Below, one piece after another: positions 24,702 through 34,522 of a DNA stretch of 52,758 nucleotides. Numbering within the stretch: the stretch's first letter is position 1; each line of letters begins with the position of its first letter. The notes beneath the pieces are model-generated. The model was given only the letters and a program-made list of their open reading frames with translations. It did not search any database and was not told the DNA's origin. The stretch spans positions 1 through 52,758 of the forward strand of contig NZ_FUID01000027.1 in NCBI RefSeq assembly GCF_900163635.1. The letters run 5' to 3'. The translations under genes and the position numbers were made by a program. The DNA comes from Leucobacter sp. 7(1). GTDB taxonomy: Bacteria > Actinomycetota > Actinomycetes > Actinomycetales > Microbacteriaceae.

Positions 24702-26378
24702 GTGCCCAACCCCGCTTACGCACCACCCGCCCTTGAATCGGGCACCCTTCGCATTACCCCGCTGGGCGGCCTCGGTGAGGTCGGCCGCAACATGACGGTC
24801 TACGAAATCGATGGCAAGCTGCTCATCGTGGACTGCGGTGTGCTTTTCCCCGAGGAGCACCACCCCGGTGTGGACTTGATCCTGCCGGACATCACGAAGA
24901 TCCAGCATCGCTTGAAGGACATCGTGGCGGTTGTGCTCACGCACGGCCACGAGGACCACATCGGCGGCGTCCCGTACTTGCTCAAGATGCGGGAGGACAT
25001 CCCCCTCGTGGGTTCCAAGCTGACCCTCGCGTTTGTTGAGGCGAAGCTGAAGGAACACCGGATCCGCCCGGTCACCCACGTGGTCGCAGAGGACGAGGAA
25101 ATTACCTTCGGCCCGTTTGATCTCGAGTTCATCGCGGTGAACCACTCGATCCCCGATGCGCTCGCGGTCGCGATCCGCACGGACGCCGGCCTGGTCATCG
25201 GCACCGGTGACTTCAAGATGGACCAGCTGCCACTCGACGGCCGCATCACGGACCTGCGCGCCTTCGCCCGGCTCGGCGAAGAGGGCGTTGACCTCTTCAT
25301 GACCGACTCGACAAACGCTGATGTTCCGGGCTTCACCTCGCCCGAGAAGAACATCGGACCCGTCATCGAGCAGGTCATCTCGAAGACCAAGGGCAAAGTT
25401 GTGGTGGCGAGCTTCTCGAGCCACGTGCACCGCGTACAGCAGGTCCTCGACGCCGCGCAGGCCAACGGCCGCCGTGTGGTGCTGCTCGGCCGCTCGATGG
25501 TGCGCAACATGAAGATCGCATCCGATCTCGGCTACCTCGAGGTGCCTGAGGGCGTGCTCGTGGATCTCAAGAAGAGTGGCGACATCCCTGATCACCGCAT
25601 CGTATACATGTCGACGGGTTCGCAGGGTGAGCCTATGGCAGTGCTCAGCCGCATGGTCAATCGCGAGCACCAGGTCGAGGTCGGCGAGGACGACACCGTC
25701 ATTCTCGCCTCCAGCCTGATCCCGGGCAACGAGACCTCCGTCTACCGCGTGATCGACGGCCTCATCAAGCTGGGTGCCAACGTGGTGCACAAGGGCAATG
25801 CGAAAGTCCACGTGTCCGGTCACGCGTCCGCGGGTGAGCTGCTGTACTGCTACAACATCGTTCGTCCCAAGAACGTGATGCCGATCCACGGCGAGCACCG
25901 CATGCTTGTTGCGAACGCTGCCCTCGCGATCGAGACCGGTGTGCCCCAGAACCGGACTGTCATTGCCGAGAACGGCACGGTTGTTGACCTCGTCGACGGT
26001 GTGGCACGTCCCGTGGGACAGATCGACATCGACTTCATCTACGTCGACGGCAAGAGCGTCGGTCGGGTGACTGAGGATGACCTGCGTGATCGGCGCACGC
26101 TCGCCGAAGAGGGCTTCATCTCCGTGATCACGGTCGTGGAGACCACTCTCGGGCAGATCGTTTCCGGCCCGGACATCCACGCCAAGGGTGTTGCGGAGGA
26201 GCGTCACGTCTTTGAGAAGATCAAGCCGCAGGTCGCGAAGGCGCTCGAAGATGCAATGCGTGACGGCGTGACGGACCACCACCAGCTGCAGCAGATCGTG
26301 CGCCGCACGGTCGGACGGTGGGTGGGGACCAAGCTCCGCCGCAAGGCGATGATCGTTCCTGTCGTGGTGGTGGTGTAG
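24702..26378 (+). CDS. rnj: ribonuclease J
   Basis: Metallo-beta-lactamase/beta-CASP ribonuclease with endo- and 5-to-3-prime exonuclease activity in RNA maturation and decay. The 558 residues contain the zinc motif HGHEDH at 81-86, LVIGTGDFKMDQ, MTDSTNADVPG and the beta-CASP/C-terminal motif NVMPIHGEHR. The GTG at 24702 has an AGGAGG site at 24692-24697. The stop is three bases before the first FemX gene. The window also carries pnp and a NYN protein, other parts of RNA decay. Confidence 0.96.
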   Translation: MPNPAYAPPALESGTLRITPLGGLGEVGRNMTVYEIDGKLLIVDCGVLFPEEHHPGVDLILPDITKIQHRLKDIVAVVLTHGHEDHIGGVPYLLKMREDIPLVGSKLTLAFVEAKLKEHRIRPVTHVVAEDEEITFGPFDLEFIAVNHSIPDALAVAIRTDAGLVIGTGDFKMDQLPLDGRITDLRAFARLGEEGVDLFMTDSTNADVPGFTSPEKNIGPVIEQVISKTKGKVVVASFSSHVHRVQQVLDAAQANGRRVVLLGRSMVRNMKIASDLGYLEVPEGVLVDLKKSGDIPDHRIVYMSTGSQGEPMAVLSRMVNREHQVEVGEDDTVILASSLIPGNETSVYRVIDGLIKLGANVVHKGNAKVHVSGHASAGELLYCYNIVRPKNVMPIHGEHRMLVANAALAIETGVPQNRTVIAENGTVVDLVDGVARPVGQIDIDFIYVDGKSVGRVTEDDLRDRRTLAEEGFISVITVVETTLGQIVSGPDIHAKGVAEERHVFEKIKPQVAKALEDAMRDGVTDHHQLQQIVRRTVGRWVGTKLRRKAMIVPVVVVV

Positions 26379-26381
26379 CGC

Positions 26382-27482
26382 GTGCTTCCGGGCTCAGGTA
26401 CGGCGGCGGCTTCGGCCGTCGCCCGCCTTGCTTCAGACACCGAGATCGCCAACTGGGATGCGCTGTGCGCAGCGAATCCTGGTGGTGGCGAGGTGTGGTC
26501 TGGTGACCCCTATCTGCGCGTCAAATGCGCAGAGGGTGGGTACCGCGCGCACCGCGTGATCGTGGAGCGCCCCGGAGCGACCCCGGTCGCTGTTGGTGTG
26601 CTTGCGAAGCGTGTGCCGCTGCTCGGCGAGTGGTGGCACCTGCCCGCGGGCCCCGCAGGGGAAGACGTCGCACGGGTCCTCGAGGTTGCTGCGGCCGTCG
26701 CTGCGCTTGCGCGATCCCGCGGAGCGTTCCTGCTGAAGATGGAGCCTCGAACGGGTCGAGACACCCGGGCGGCGTTCCATGCCGCCGGGTACCGCGACAC
26801 CGTGCGGATCATCCCGAACCCCTCCACGATCCTTGTGGATGTATCGGGAACCGCGGAAGAGGTGTTCAAGCGGATCGGCAAGAAGGCGCGCAACGCGATC
26901 TCGCGCGCGGGTCGAGACGGCATCGTCGTGACGCGTGTGGCGGCCACCGACGAACACTGCGCCGCGCTGTTCCGGCTCCTCCAGGAGACCGCGGAGGGGC
27001 GCTTCGTGCTGCGCGCGGAGTCCTACTACCGCGCGTTCTGGCAGACGTTTGAGGCTGCCGGTGCCGGGCAGATCTTCCTGGCACACCGCCCGGACGAATC
27101 GGGCACCCCGCAGCTCGTCGCCGGCGCCTTCGCGATGGCGCTCGGCCAGAAAACAACCTATAAAGATGGGGCCTCCGTGCGCGCGAAGAGCGCCTACGGG
27201 GCCTCCCACGCGCTGCAGTGGGAAGTGATCCGCTGGGCGAACGAGCGCGGCGCGGTGCTGCACGATCTCTGCGGGGCCCCGCCGTCAGACCGCGTCGACG
27301 ATACGACGCACCCGCTGCACGGGGTCGGACAATTCAAGCGCTCCTTCGCGCCAGAGATCGTCGACTACGCTGGGGCGTTCGACCTCCCGCTGAAGCCGTG
27401 GGCCTTCGCCTTCTGGGGCAAGCTGGGGGACAGGCTGGCCCGGCGCTTGTCGCTCGCGGTGCGAAAGGATCCGTACTACTAA
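26382..27482 (+). CDS. FemABX-family peptidoglycan bridge aminoacyltransferase (first copy)
   Basis: A 366-residue protein of the FemABX family: two GNAT-like halves that use aminoacyl-tRNA to add an amino acid to the stem peptide of lipid-linked peptidoglycan precursor. Recognisable regions are KRIGKKARNAISRAGRDG in the first half and SAYGASHALQWEVIRWANE plus GVGQFKRSFAPE in the second. The coiled-coil arm of FemA is not obvious, so it resembles FemX. It follows RNase J by three bases and its stop shares a base with the murJ start (TAATG). The residue added cannot be told from sequence. Confidence 0.85.
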   Translation: MLPGSGTAAASAVARLASDTEIANWDALCAANPGGGEVWSGDPYLRVKCAEGGYRAHRVIVERPGATPVAVGVLAKRVPLLGEWWHLPAGPAGEDVARVLEVAAAVAALARSRGAFLLKMEPRTGRDTRAAFHAAGYRDTVRIIPNPSTILVDVSGTAEEVFKRIGKKARNAISRAGRDGIVVTRVAATDEHCAALFRLLQETAEGRFVLRAESYYRAFWQTFEAAGAGQIFLAHRPDESGTPQLVAGAFAMALGQKTTYKDGASVRAKSAYGASHALQWEVIRWANERGAVLHDLCGAPPSDRVDDTTHPLHGVGQFKRSFAPEIVDYAGAFDLPLKPWAFAFWGKLGDRLARRLSLAVRKDPYY

Positions 27483-29104
27483 TGGCTGCTGGACTCATGC
27501 GCGCGAGCGCCGTCATGGCCTCGGGAACGATGGTGTCGCGGATCCTCGGGCTTGCGAAGGCCATGCTGCTCGCGATCGCGATCGGCTCCGTGGGCTCGAC
27601 CTCCGCCGACGCGTTCCAGAACGGCAATTTGCTGCCGAACATCGTGTACATGATCCTGCTCGGCGGGATGCTAAACGCTGTGCTTGTGCCGCAAATCGTG
27701 AAGGCGGCGCACAACCCCGACGGCGGCGCGGCTTACATCAACAAGATCTTGACGCTCATCACGGTTGCGCTTGTGGTGATCACCGCGATCGCGATGCTGT
27801 TTGCGCCGTGGATTGTGCGCTTGACCGCTGTGACGTGGCCGGATGACCAGCTCGCCCTCGCCACAGCGTTCGCGTATTGGTGCTTGCCCCAGATTGTCTT
27901 CTACGGGCTCTACACCGTGCTCGGGGAAGTCCTGAACGCGCGCAGCGTGTTTGGCCCGTTCACCTGGGCCCCGGTGCTGAACAACGTGATCGCGATTGCG
28001 GGCATCGTTGTGTTCATGCTGATGTACGGCTCGGACCCCACGGGTCAGCTGCGATCGGTGGTGGACTGGGATGCGCTCGCGATCGCGGTGCTCGCGGGCA
28101 GCGCCACGCTCGGCGTTGTCGCCCAGGGGCTGATCCTGTTCGTGTCCTGGCGGCGCGCCGGGATCCGCTACCGCCCGGATTTTGTGTGGCGCGGCGTGGG
28201 CCTCGGTCGCACCGCGAAGATTGCTGTGTGGAGCCTCGCGACGATCGTCGTGATGAACCTCGGCGGTTTGATCACCAACAACGTCGTCGCCATCGGCAGC
28301 GGCGCGGGCCCCTCCACGAGCGCAATGGGGAACGTGTGGCTGATCTTCATGATGCCGCACTCCGTGATCGCGGTCTCGCTCGCGACGGCGTACTTTACGC
28401 GGCTGAGCGAGTGGGGCCAGACCGGCCGTATGGCCGAGTTCCGGGCTGACTTCTCAGCCTCGGCCCGCCAGATCAGCCTCGTGATGATGTTCGCGGCGGT
28501 GGCGCTGTTCGCGGCCGCCCCGTTTGTGGCGCGCATCATCAACATCAGCGCGACCGAGCTGCAGGTGGATCAGTTCGCGCTCGCCCTGCAGGCCTACGTC
28601 CTGAGCCTCGCCGCGTACAGCTTCCTGTTTGTGGTGCAGCGCTCGTTCTACGCACTGTCCGATACGCGCACCCCGTTTGTCTTCACCACTGTGCAGATGG
28701 GCCTCGTGATCGTGTTCTCGCTGCTGCTGCCCACGTTTGTGCCGCCGGCGTTCATCGGCATGGCCTACGCCCTCGTGTGGTCGCTCGCAACAATCGTGCA
28801 GGCGGTGCTCGCAACGCTGCTGCTGCGCCGCAAGATCGGTTCCATCGACGGGCTCCGGATCACGCAGAGTGTGGTGCGGTTTGTCCTCGCGGCCGTTCCC
28901 GCCGTCCTCATCGGCATGGTGACGACAGGCCTGCTGCGCGGTGCGGTCGGAGAGGTCAACGCGGTCGTCGCGGTGTTCTTCGCGGTTATTGTCGCCGTCG
29001 TGTGCGGCCTCGTCTACCTGCTCTGCCTGCGCCTCCTGCGCTCCCCAGAGCTCGCGGAGCTGACAGGCTTCGTGGCTCGCAAACTCGGAAGGACCCGTTC
29101 GTGA
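27482..29104 (+). CDS. murJ: MurJ/MviN-type lipid II flippase
   Basis: A 540-residue multi-pass protein with about 14 helices. The start MASGTMVSRILGLAKAMLLA and ADAFQNGNLLPNIVYMILLG are the family N terminus, with the conserved Arg at residue 20. It moves lipid II across the membrane for cell-wall synthesis. The large kinase-like extension of some actinobacterial MviN proteins is absent. The frame is open upstream inside FemX, but the ATG at 27482 matches the family start. It is coupled on both sides, by TAATG to the first FemX gene and by GTGA to the second. It may be a paralogue of a second MurJ near the origin; not checkable here. Confidence 0.9.
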   Translation: MAAGLMRASAVMASGTMVSRILGLAKAMLLAIAIGSVGSTSADAFQNGNLLPNIVYMILLGGMLNAVLVPQIVKAAHNPDGGAAYINKILTLITVALVVITAIAMLFAPWIVRLTAVTWPDDQLALATAFAYWCLPQIVFYGLYTVLGEVLNARSVFGPFTWAPVLNNVIAIAGIVVFMLMYGSDPTGQLRSVVDWDALAIAVLAGSATLGVVAQGLILFVSWRRAGIRYRPDFVWRGVGLGRTAKIAVWSLATIVVMNLGGLITNNVVAIGSGAGPSTSAMGNVWLIFMMPHSVIAVSLATAYFTRLSEWGQTGRMAEFRADFSASARQISLVMMFAAVALFAAAPFVARIINISATELQVDQFALALQAYVLSLAAYSFLFVVQRSFYALSDTRTPFVFTTVQMGLVIVFSLLLPTFVPPAFIGMAYALVWSLATIVQAVLATLLLRRKIGSIDGLRITQSVVRFVLAAVPAVLIGMVTTGLLRGAVGEVNAVVAVFFAVIVAVVCGLVYLLCLRLLRSPELAELTGFVARKLGRTRS

Positions 29105-30156
29105 CCTCCTCGGCTCAGCCCGGCGCGACGCTCACCGTCACCCCCTGCACTGATCGCGACCTCTGGGACGGCACAGTCCGTGAGCTCGGTGGACACCCGC
29201 TGCAGCTCTGGGGCTGGGGGGAACTGAAATCCGCGCACCGGTGGAGTGCGGAGCGCGTGCTCGTCCGTGCCGGATCCGGCACCGATGCGCCAATTGTCGG
29301 CGCCTGCCAACTCCTGACCCGGGCCTTGCCTGGCCCGCTGGGCGGCTTCGTGTATGCACCCCGCGGCCCGGTCGTCGCGCGCGATGCCGGGAACGTAGAT
29401 CTCCCCGCACCGGTTCCCGCTCCGGGTGCCGTTGCCGACGCCGTCGCCGCCTACGTCCACGGCTCGCGCCGGGCGGTCGCCGTCTCGATCGAGCCCGACG
29501 AGGACGCTGGCACCTTCCCGCTCGGCCCCAAGTGGCGTGCGGCGAAGACTCCGATCCTCCCCGCGCGCACGCTGATTCTCGACCTGCGGAAGTCCGAGGA
29601 CGAGTTGATCGGTGACATGTCGAAGAAACACCGGCAATACATCCGGAAGTCGGGGCGGGAAGAGTCGCTCGAGATCCGGCCGGTCGAGACGATCGCGCAG
29701 CTTGACGAGTGCCTCGAGGTGTACCGCGCCACAAGTGAGCGCGCCGACTTTGGCCTGCACGAGGACTCGTACTACCACGATGCGTTCACGATGCTCGGGG
29801 ACGACGCCCCCGTCTGGGCTGCGTACGTTGACGGCGCCCCGGTGGCGTTCCTGTACATGGCAAAGTCTGGACGCACGGCCTTCGAACTGTACGGCGGGAT
29901 GAGCGAGGCGGGACAGCGGCTCCGGGCGAACTATGCGCTGAAGTGGCACGTGATCCGGCACATGAAGTCGATTGGGATCGAGCGCTACGACTTTGGCGGT
30001 CTGATCAACGACGGTGTGACCACGTTCAAGACCGGATTTGCCTCCCACGAAAACCTGCTCGCGGGTTCCTGGGACCGCCCGGGGCCCGGCTACACGATCT
30101 GGACCGAGGGGCTCCCGCTGGCGAAGAAGATTGTGCGCTCGCTGCGGCGGAGGTAG
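29101..30156 (+). CDS. FemABX-family peptidoglycan bridge aminoacyltransferase (second copy)
   Basis: A 351-residue FemX-like protein distinct from the copy at 26382. Motifs include QLWGWGELKSAHRW, MSKKHRQYIRKSGREESL, AFELYGGMSEAGQRLRANYA and FGGLINDGVTTFKTGF, the last typical of the substrate-binding second GNAT half. The GTG overlaps the murJ stop by four bases. With the first copy it may add successive residues to the same bridge; order and substrate unknown. A gap of 99 bp with a -10 box precedes ftsK. Confidence 0.86.
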   Translation: MTSSAQPGATLTVTPCTDRDLWDGTVRELGGHPLQLWGWGELKSAHRWSAERVLVRAGSGTDAPIVGACQLLTRALPGPLGGFVYAPRGPVVARDAGNVDLPAPVPAPGAVADAVAAYVHGSRRAVAVSIEPDEDAGTFPLGPKWRAAKTPILPARTLILDLRKSEDELIGDMSKKHRQYIRKSGREESLEIRPVETIAQLDECLEVYRATSERADFGLHEDSYYHDAFTMLGDDAPVWAAYVDGAPVAFLYMAKSGRTAFELYGGMSEAGQRLRANYALKWHVIRHMKSIGIERYDFGGLINDGVTTFKTGFASHENLLAGSWDRPGPGYTIWTEGLPLAKKIVRSLRRR

Positions 30157-30242
30157 CGCCGGGCAGCGGGGGAGGGGTGCGTGCTCCCGCGCCGATATTT
30201 GGCGCGCCGCCGGCCCAGACCCCGAGTGTCAGTGGTGTCTTG

Positions 30243-30248
30243 TACCGT
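30243..30248 (+). promoter_or_regulatory. -10 hexamer TACCGT, leaderless ftsK start
   Basis: TACCGT ends seven bases before the ATG at 30256. This supports the 30256 start over earlier in-frame codons. Confidence 0.5.
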
Positions 30249-30255
30249 AGTGAGT

Positions 30256-33141
30256 ATGGCCAGTAAAGCTTCGTCGCGCTCCAAATCGGGGAGCACTGCG
30301 GCTCGGGGATCCCGCGCTACGGGCTCTCGGGCGACCGCAAAAACGAAGGTGCTTGTCGAAGCTCAGCCGACGGAAGGCGTGATCGTGCGGGCGTGGAACG
30401 GCCTTGCCCACGCCGTGGGCGGCGCGGCGCGCGCGTTCCGCGTCGAGCCGCTCGCGCCCGAGGACCGGCGGGACGGGATCCCGCTGCTGCTTGTGTTGCT
30501 CGCGGTCACGGGGGCCGTGATCGAGTGGTTCCTGATCGGCCAGCCCGTCGCGGTGCAACTCGACGCGTGGACATTTGGTGGCCTCCTGGGGCGCGTGGCC
30601 TTTGGCCTCCCGATCATCATGATGGGCTTTGCCCTCTGGCTGTTCAATCACCCCTCGAGCGTCACCGATAACCGTCGAATTTCAATCGGATTGTTCCTTG
30701 CGATCACGGCGATCGCGGGGCTCACCCACGTCTACGGTGGCCAGCCAAACCCGCGTGATGGCATGCCCGCACTGGCTGAGGCTGGTGGCCTGCTTGGCTG
30801 GATGGTGGGGACACCGCTCGCGGCGCTCACGCTTTGGTTTGCGACGCCCGTGTTGTCGCTGCTGCTGCTCTTGTCGGTGCTCATCGTCACGAAGACCCCG
30901 CCGGGTCGCATTCTGCAGCGCCTGCGCGAGGCCTACGTATTCCTGTTTGGCGTCGTCGAGAGCGAGTCCCCGGCCGAGCCGCGCGCCTCGAAGCGGGACC
31001 GCGATCGCGGGAGCGTGCAGACGCCGCTGTTTGACATTGAGGATCAGGAGTCCGAGCCGGGCGCCCTGCCCTGGTGGCGCCGGAACGCGTCCGGCCGGGA
31101 GGAAGACCCCGCATACGCGGAGCAGCCGAATGCACTCGACTCGGTGCTCGACGGTGCGGACGCGCCGGACGAGGCCCCGGCACGCAAGGTGGCCTTCGAG
31201 TCTGCGCTCGCTCCTGAGCCCGAGCCCGTCACCGATGTGTTCCCCGCGGCACTGTTTGACGATCTCGACCACGCTGAGGCCGCCGTGGAGTCGGTGACCC
31301 CGGCCCCCGCCTCGGGGCTCGGTGACGACTCCTGGGACGATTTCGCCGCAGAGACCGGCGAGGCCGCGCCGGCTGTGGATTCGGCCGCGCCGACCGCTCC
31401 GTTTGTGGTGGCCCCCGCGCACGAGCCGGCTCAGCAGGCCGCATACAAGCTCCCGGATCAGGGGGCGCTGTCGGCGGGCGACGCCCCGAAGGCGCACACG
31501 GACGCGAACGACGTGATCATGGCCGCCCTCGCCCGCGTGTTCGAGGAGTTCAAAGTTGACGCGCGCGTCTCTGGCTTCTCTCGCGGTCCCACGGTCACGC
31601 AGTACGAGGTTGAACTCGGCCCCGGCGTCAAGGTCGAAAAGGTCACGGCGCTGTCCAAGAACCTCTCCTACGCCGTCGCCTCGAACGAGGTCCGGATCCT
31701 CTCCCCAATCCCGGGCAAGAGCGCCATCGGTATTGAGATCCCGAACCAGGACCGCGAGAACGTGGCCCTCGGCGATGTGCTGCGCTCCAACCGGGCACTG
31801 CGCAGCACACACCCCATGACAATCGCGGTCGGCAAAGACGTCAAGGGCGGATTTGTCGTTGCGAACCTCGCAAAGATGCCCCACCTGCTCGTGGCTGGTG
31901 CCACAGGCTCCGGAAAGTCGAGCTTCATTAACTCGATGATCACCAGCATCCTGATGCGTGCCACGCCCTCCGAGGTGCGGATGGTGCTCGTGGACCCGAA
32001 GCGCGTCGAGCTCACGGTCTACCAGGGTGTGCCGCACCTCATCACGCCCATCATCACGAACGCAAAGAAGGCCGCCGAGGCGCTGCAGTGGGTCGTGAAG
32101 GAAATGGACATGAGGTACGACGATCTGGCGAGCTTCGGCTTCCGCCACATCGACGACTTCAACGAGGCCGTGCGCGCCGGCAGTATCGTGCTGCCCGCCG
32201 GAAGTGAGCGCGTCCTCAAGCCGTACCCCTACCTGCTCGTTGTCGTGGACGAGCTCGCAGACCTGATGCTGATCGCCCCGCGCGATGTCGAGGATTCGAT
32301 CCAGCGCATCACTCAGCTTGCCCGTGCCGCGGGTATCCACCTGGTGCTCGCGACACAGCGGCCCTCCGTGAACGTTGTCACCGGCGTGATCAAGTCCAAT
32401 GTGCCGAGTCGCTACGCGTTCGCGGTGGCCTCCGGCACCGACTCGCGCGTGATCCTCGACGAGGTCGGCGCCGAGCGGCTGATCGGCCAGGGCGATGGAC
32501 TGCTCCTGCTGAACGGTGAGTCCACGCCGATGCGTGTGCAGGGAGCCTGGGTCAACGAGTCTGAGATCGCTCAGGTCGTTGCGCACGTGAAGGCGCAAGC
32601 CCAGCCGGAGTATCGCGCGGACGTGGCGCAGGTTGCCGAAAAGAAGGACATCGACGAGGACATCGGCGACGACCTTGAGGTGCTCCTCGCTGCGGTCGAA
32701 CTCGTGGTGAGCTCGCAGTTCGGATCGACCTCGATGCTGCAGCGCAAGCTCCGCGTGGGCTTCGCAAAGGCCGGGCGGCTCATGGACCTGATGGAGTCCC
32801 GCGACATCGTGGGGCCTTCGGAAGGCTCCAAAGCGCGCGACGTGTTGGTGGCACCGGAACAACTCGCGGGCGTGCTCGCGCAGTTGAAGGGTGGGCCTGC
32901 GCCTGCGCCCGCGCCTGCGCCCGCGGCGCCGCAGACGGCCCCGGCCGCGGCGAGCCACGTCTCGCCCGAAACCGCGGTCCTTCCCGCCCTCGCGGATACG
33001 CCGACAGCGGCGCTGCCCACGGATCACACGGCCACGCATGACGACCGCTATGACGACCCCGTCGCGAAGTACCAGTCCACACTCGAAGAAGTGGACGGGG
33101 ACGACGACGAGGACGCCTGGAGCCTCACGGGACGGGACTAA
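30256..33141 (+). CDS. ftsK: DNA translocase FtsK
   Basis: Septal ATPase that pumps chromosome ends during division. The 961 residues comprise four membrane helices (about 75-230), a Pro/Ala/Glu-rich linker (about 240-415), the alpha and beta motor domains with Walker A GATGSGKS at 548-555, and a C-terminal gamma winged helix ([20 protein letters not shown]) that reads chromosome polarity. After gamma there is an unusual tail of about 90 residues with Ala/Pro repeats and a final acidic run. It ends five bases before pgsA. Confidence 0.96.
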   Translation: MASKASSRSKSGSTAARGSRATGSRATAKTKVLVEAQPTEGVIVRAWNGLAHAVGGAARAFRVEPLAPEDRRDGIPLLLVLLAVTGAVIEWFLIGQPVAVQLDAWTFGGLLGRVAFGLPIIMMGFALWLFNHPSSVTDNRRISIGLFLAITAIAGLTHVYGGQPNPRDGMPALAEAGGLLGWMVGTPLAALTLWFATPVLSLLLLLSVLIVTKTPPGRILQRLREAYVFLFGVVESESPAEPRASKRDRDRGSVQTPLFDIEDQESEPGALPWWRRNASGREEDPAYAEQPNALDSVLDGADAPDEAPARKVAFESALAPEPEPVTDVFPAALFDDLDHAEAAVESVTPAPASGLGDDSWDDFAAETGEAAPAVDSAAPTAPFVVAPAHEPAQQAAYKLPDQGALSAGDAPKAHTDANDVIMAALARVFEEFKVDARVSGFSRGPTVTQYEVELGPGVKVEKVTALSKNLSYAVASNEVRILSPIPGKSAIGIEIPNQDRENVALGDVLRSNRALRSTHPMTIAVGKDVKGGFVVANLAKMPHLLVAGATGSGKSSFINSMITSILMRATPSEVRMVLVDPKRVELTVYQGVPHLITPIITNAKKAAEALQWVVKEMDMRYDDLASFGFRHIDDFNEAVRAGSIVLPAGSERVLKPYPYLLVVVDELADLMLIAPRDVEDSIQRITQLARAAGIHLVLATQRPSVNVVTGVIKSNVPSRYAFAVASGTDSRVILDEVGAERLIGQGDGLLLLNGESTPMRVQGAWVNESEIAQVVAHVKAQAQPEYRADVAQVAEKKDIDEDIGDDLEVLLAAVELVVSSQFGSTSMLQRKLRVGFAKAGRLMDLMESRDIVGPSEGSKARDVLVAPEQLAGVLAQLKGGPAPAPAPAPAAPQTAPAAASHVSPETAVLPALADTPTAALPTDHTATHDDRYDDPVAKYQSTLEEVDGDDDEDAWSLTGRD

Positions 33142-33145
33142 TCAC

Positions 33146-33751
33146 ATGAGCGAGAACGAGGCCGGCGCGCGCGTCAGCAACTGGAATGCGCCGAATATCA
33201 TTACGGCGGCGCGGATCATCGCCACCCCGTTTTTCGTCTGGATGCTGCTGGCAGATGACGGGCAGAACGGCCCGCTGCGCTGGGCGGCTGCCGTGTTCTT
33301 TGTACTCGCGATCGCGACCGACGCCTGGGACGGCTACCTGGCCCGTTCTCGGGGGCTCATCACCGACCTTGGGAAATTGCTCGACCCGATTGCAGACAAG
33401 TTCCTCACGGGTGCCGCCCTCGTTGGCCTCTCGATCTTGGGCGAGCTGCCCTGGTGGATCACAGTCATCGTGCTCGTGCGCGAGGTCGGGGTGACAGTTC
33501 ACAGGCTCATGATCGTGCACGACGTCGTCATGGCTGCTGCGTGGATGGGGAAGCTGAAAACTGTCGCGCAATCCGTTGCGATTACGCTCGCGCTGTTGCC
33601 GCTCGCGAGCGTGATGGGCGACGCCGCCCCCATCGCGATCTGGCTGAACATCATCACAATGACAATCGCGGTTGCCCTCACGATCCTCAGTGGACTCGAT
33701 TACATCGTGGGCTTCCTGCGGGCGCGGCGCGCTGCAGGCGCGAACGAGTAG
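33146..33751 (+). CDS. pgsA: CDP-diacylglycerol-glycerol-3-phosphate 3-phosphatidyltransferase
   Basis: Membrane enzyme making phosphatidylglycerol phosphate. The 201 residues contain the full CDP-alcohol phosphotransferase motif D-x2-D-G-x2-A-R-x8-G-x3-D-x3-D (DAWDGYLARSRG then GKLLDPIAD) and about six helices. The frame is open upstream inside ftsK, but the ATG at 33146 is four bases after the ftsK stop and matches the family start (NAPNIITAARI soon after). It ends five bases before cinA in a conserved ftsK-pgsA-cinA-clgR order. Confidence 0.93.
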   Translation: MSENEAGARVSNWNAPNIITAARIIATPFFVWMLLADDGQNGPLRWAAAVFFVLAIATDAWDGYLARSRGLITDLGKLLDPIADKFLTGAALVGLSILGELPWWITVIVLVREVGVTVHRLMIVHDVVMAAAWMGKLKTVAQSVAITLALLPLASVMGDAAPIAIWLNIITMTIAVALTILSGLDYIVGFLRARRAAGANE

Positions 33752-33755
33752 CGCC

Positions 33756-34337
33756 ATGGGCGAGCCAGACGTTGATCAGGAGCTCGCTGCCGCGGTGATC
33801 ACCGCCGGCGCGGCGCGCGGACTGCGGATCGCGGTCGCCGAGTCGCTGACCGGAGGTGCTCTAGCGTCCGCGCTTGTCGGAGTTCCCGGTGCATCACGCG
33901 TGTTCTCCGGTGCCGTTGTCGCCTATGACACCGCCGTGAAACACTCGTTACTTCGCGTGGACGCCGCGCTGCTCGCCGCGCGGGGGCCGGTGAACGCTGA
34001 GGTTGCCAGGCAGATGGCACGCGGTGTGCGGAACGCCTGTGCCGTGCCGGGCCTGGGCGCGGATCCTGACGTGTCTCACGCCGCGGACATCGGCGTGGCC
34101 ACGACCGGAGTGGCCGGGCCTGACCCGGATCCTCACACGGGACAGCCCGCCGGGACAGTCTGGATCGGGCTCAGCGTGGGGGATCGCGACACCGCCTTTC
34201 CGCTGGCGCTTGCCGGGGATCGCCCGCTGATCCGTGCTGCAACGGTGCGGGCTGCGTTGGCGGCGTTGCTCGACGCGGCCACGCACGAGCCCGCCCCACG
34301 AGGCGGAAAAACTGGGGATCCGGTGCATAATTCCTGA
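33756..34337 (+). CDS. cinA: CinA C-terminal domain protein (nicotinamide-nucleotide amidase type)
   Basis: A 193-residue protein consisting only of the CinA C-terminal domain, which in PncC deamidates nicotinamide mononucleotide for NAD recycling. Motifs are VAESLTGGALASALVGVPGA, SRVFSGAVVAYD and GVATTGVAGPDPDPHTGQPA. The N-terminal molybdopterin-like domain of full CinA is absent, as in other actinobacterial copies at this locus. It starts five bases after pgsA. Confidence 0.93.
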   Translation: MGEPDVDQELAAAVITAGAARGLRIAVAESLTGGALASALVGVPGASRVFSGAVVAYDTAVKHSLLRVDAALLAARGPVNAEVARQMARGVRNACAVPGLGADPDVSHAADIGVATTGVAGPDPDPHTGQPAGTVWIGLSVGDRDTAFPLALAGDRPLIRAATVRAALAALLDAATHEPAPRGGKTGDPVHNS

Positions 34338-34381
34338 ATACTTGAGTCGTCTCGACTCAGGTTCAGCGAAGTTTCAGGAAT
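34330..34381. repeat. nested inverted repeats between cinA and clgR
   Basis: ATTCCTGAA (34330-34338) is the exact complement of TTCAGGAAT (34373-34381); inside it TGAGTCG (34343-34349) pairs with CGACTCA (34353-34359) over TCT. The outer arm overlaps the cinA stop. It could be a cinA terminator or an operator for clgR. Confidence 0.55.
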
Positions 34382-34465
34382 AGACCGGGTAGTGTCGGGG
34401 TTGTTCCTAATGACACCACCGAGATAGGGTGGCGTTCCCGTAACTGCACACCACGTGCATGCGGG

Positions 34466-34471
34466 TAGGGT
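34466..34471 (+). promoter_or_regulatory. -10 hexamer TAGGGT upstream of clgR
   Basis: TAGGGT ends six bases before an ATG at 34478, which opens a 14-codon ORF, and 41 bases before the clgR ATG. Transcription should start at about 34478. Confidence 0.55.
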
Positions 34472-34477
34472 GGACGC

Positions 34478-34522
34478 ATGGCCGGTGGCTGTGCGAATGA
34501 AGGAGGGTCCACATGGTGCTGA
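34478..34522 (+). CDS. possible leaderless 14-codon upstream ORF overlapping clgR
   Basis: ATG at 34478 lies exactly six bases after a -10 hexamer and encodes [14 protein letters not shown], stopping at TGA 34520-34522. It overlaps the first ten bases of clgR in another frame, and its codons span the GGAGGG ribosome site of clgR (34502-34507). Ribosomes translating it would cover or re-supply that site. It contains two Cys and one Trp codon. No conservation data are available to me. Confidence 0.4.
   Translation: MAGGCANEGGSTWC

Noticed and set aside
24615-26282. 555-codon open frame antisense to RNase J
   Set aside because: Compositional shadow (runs such as VDVDEVDVDLS) with no motif; RNase J is certain on the plus strand.
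30682-33039. 785-codon open frame antisense to ftsK
   Set aside because: Shadow of ftsK; no membrane segments or motifs.
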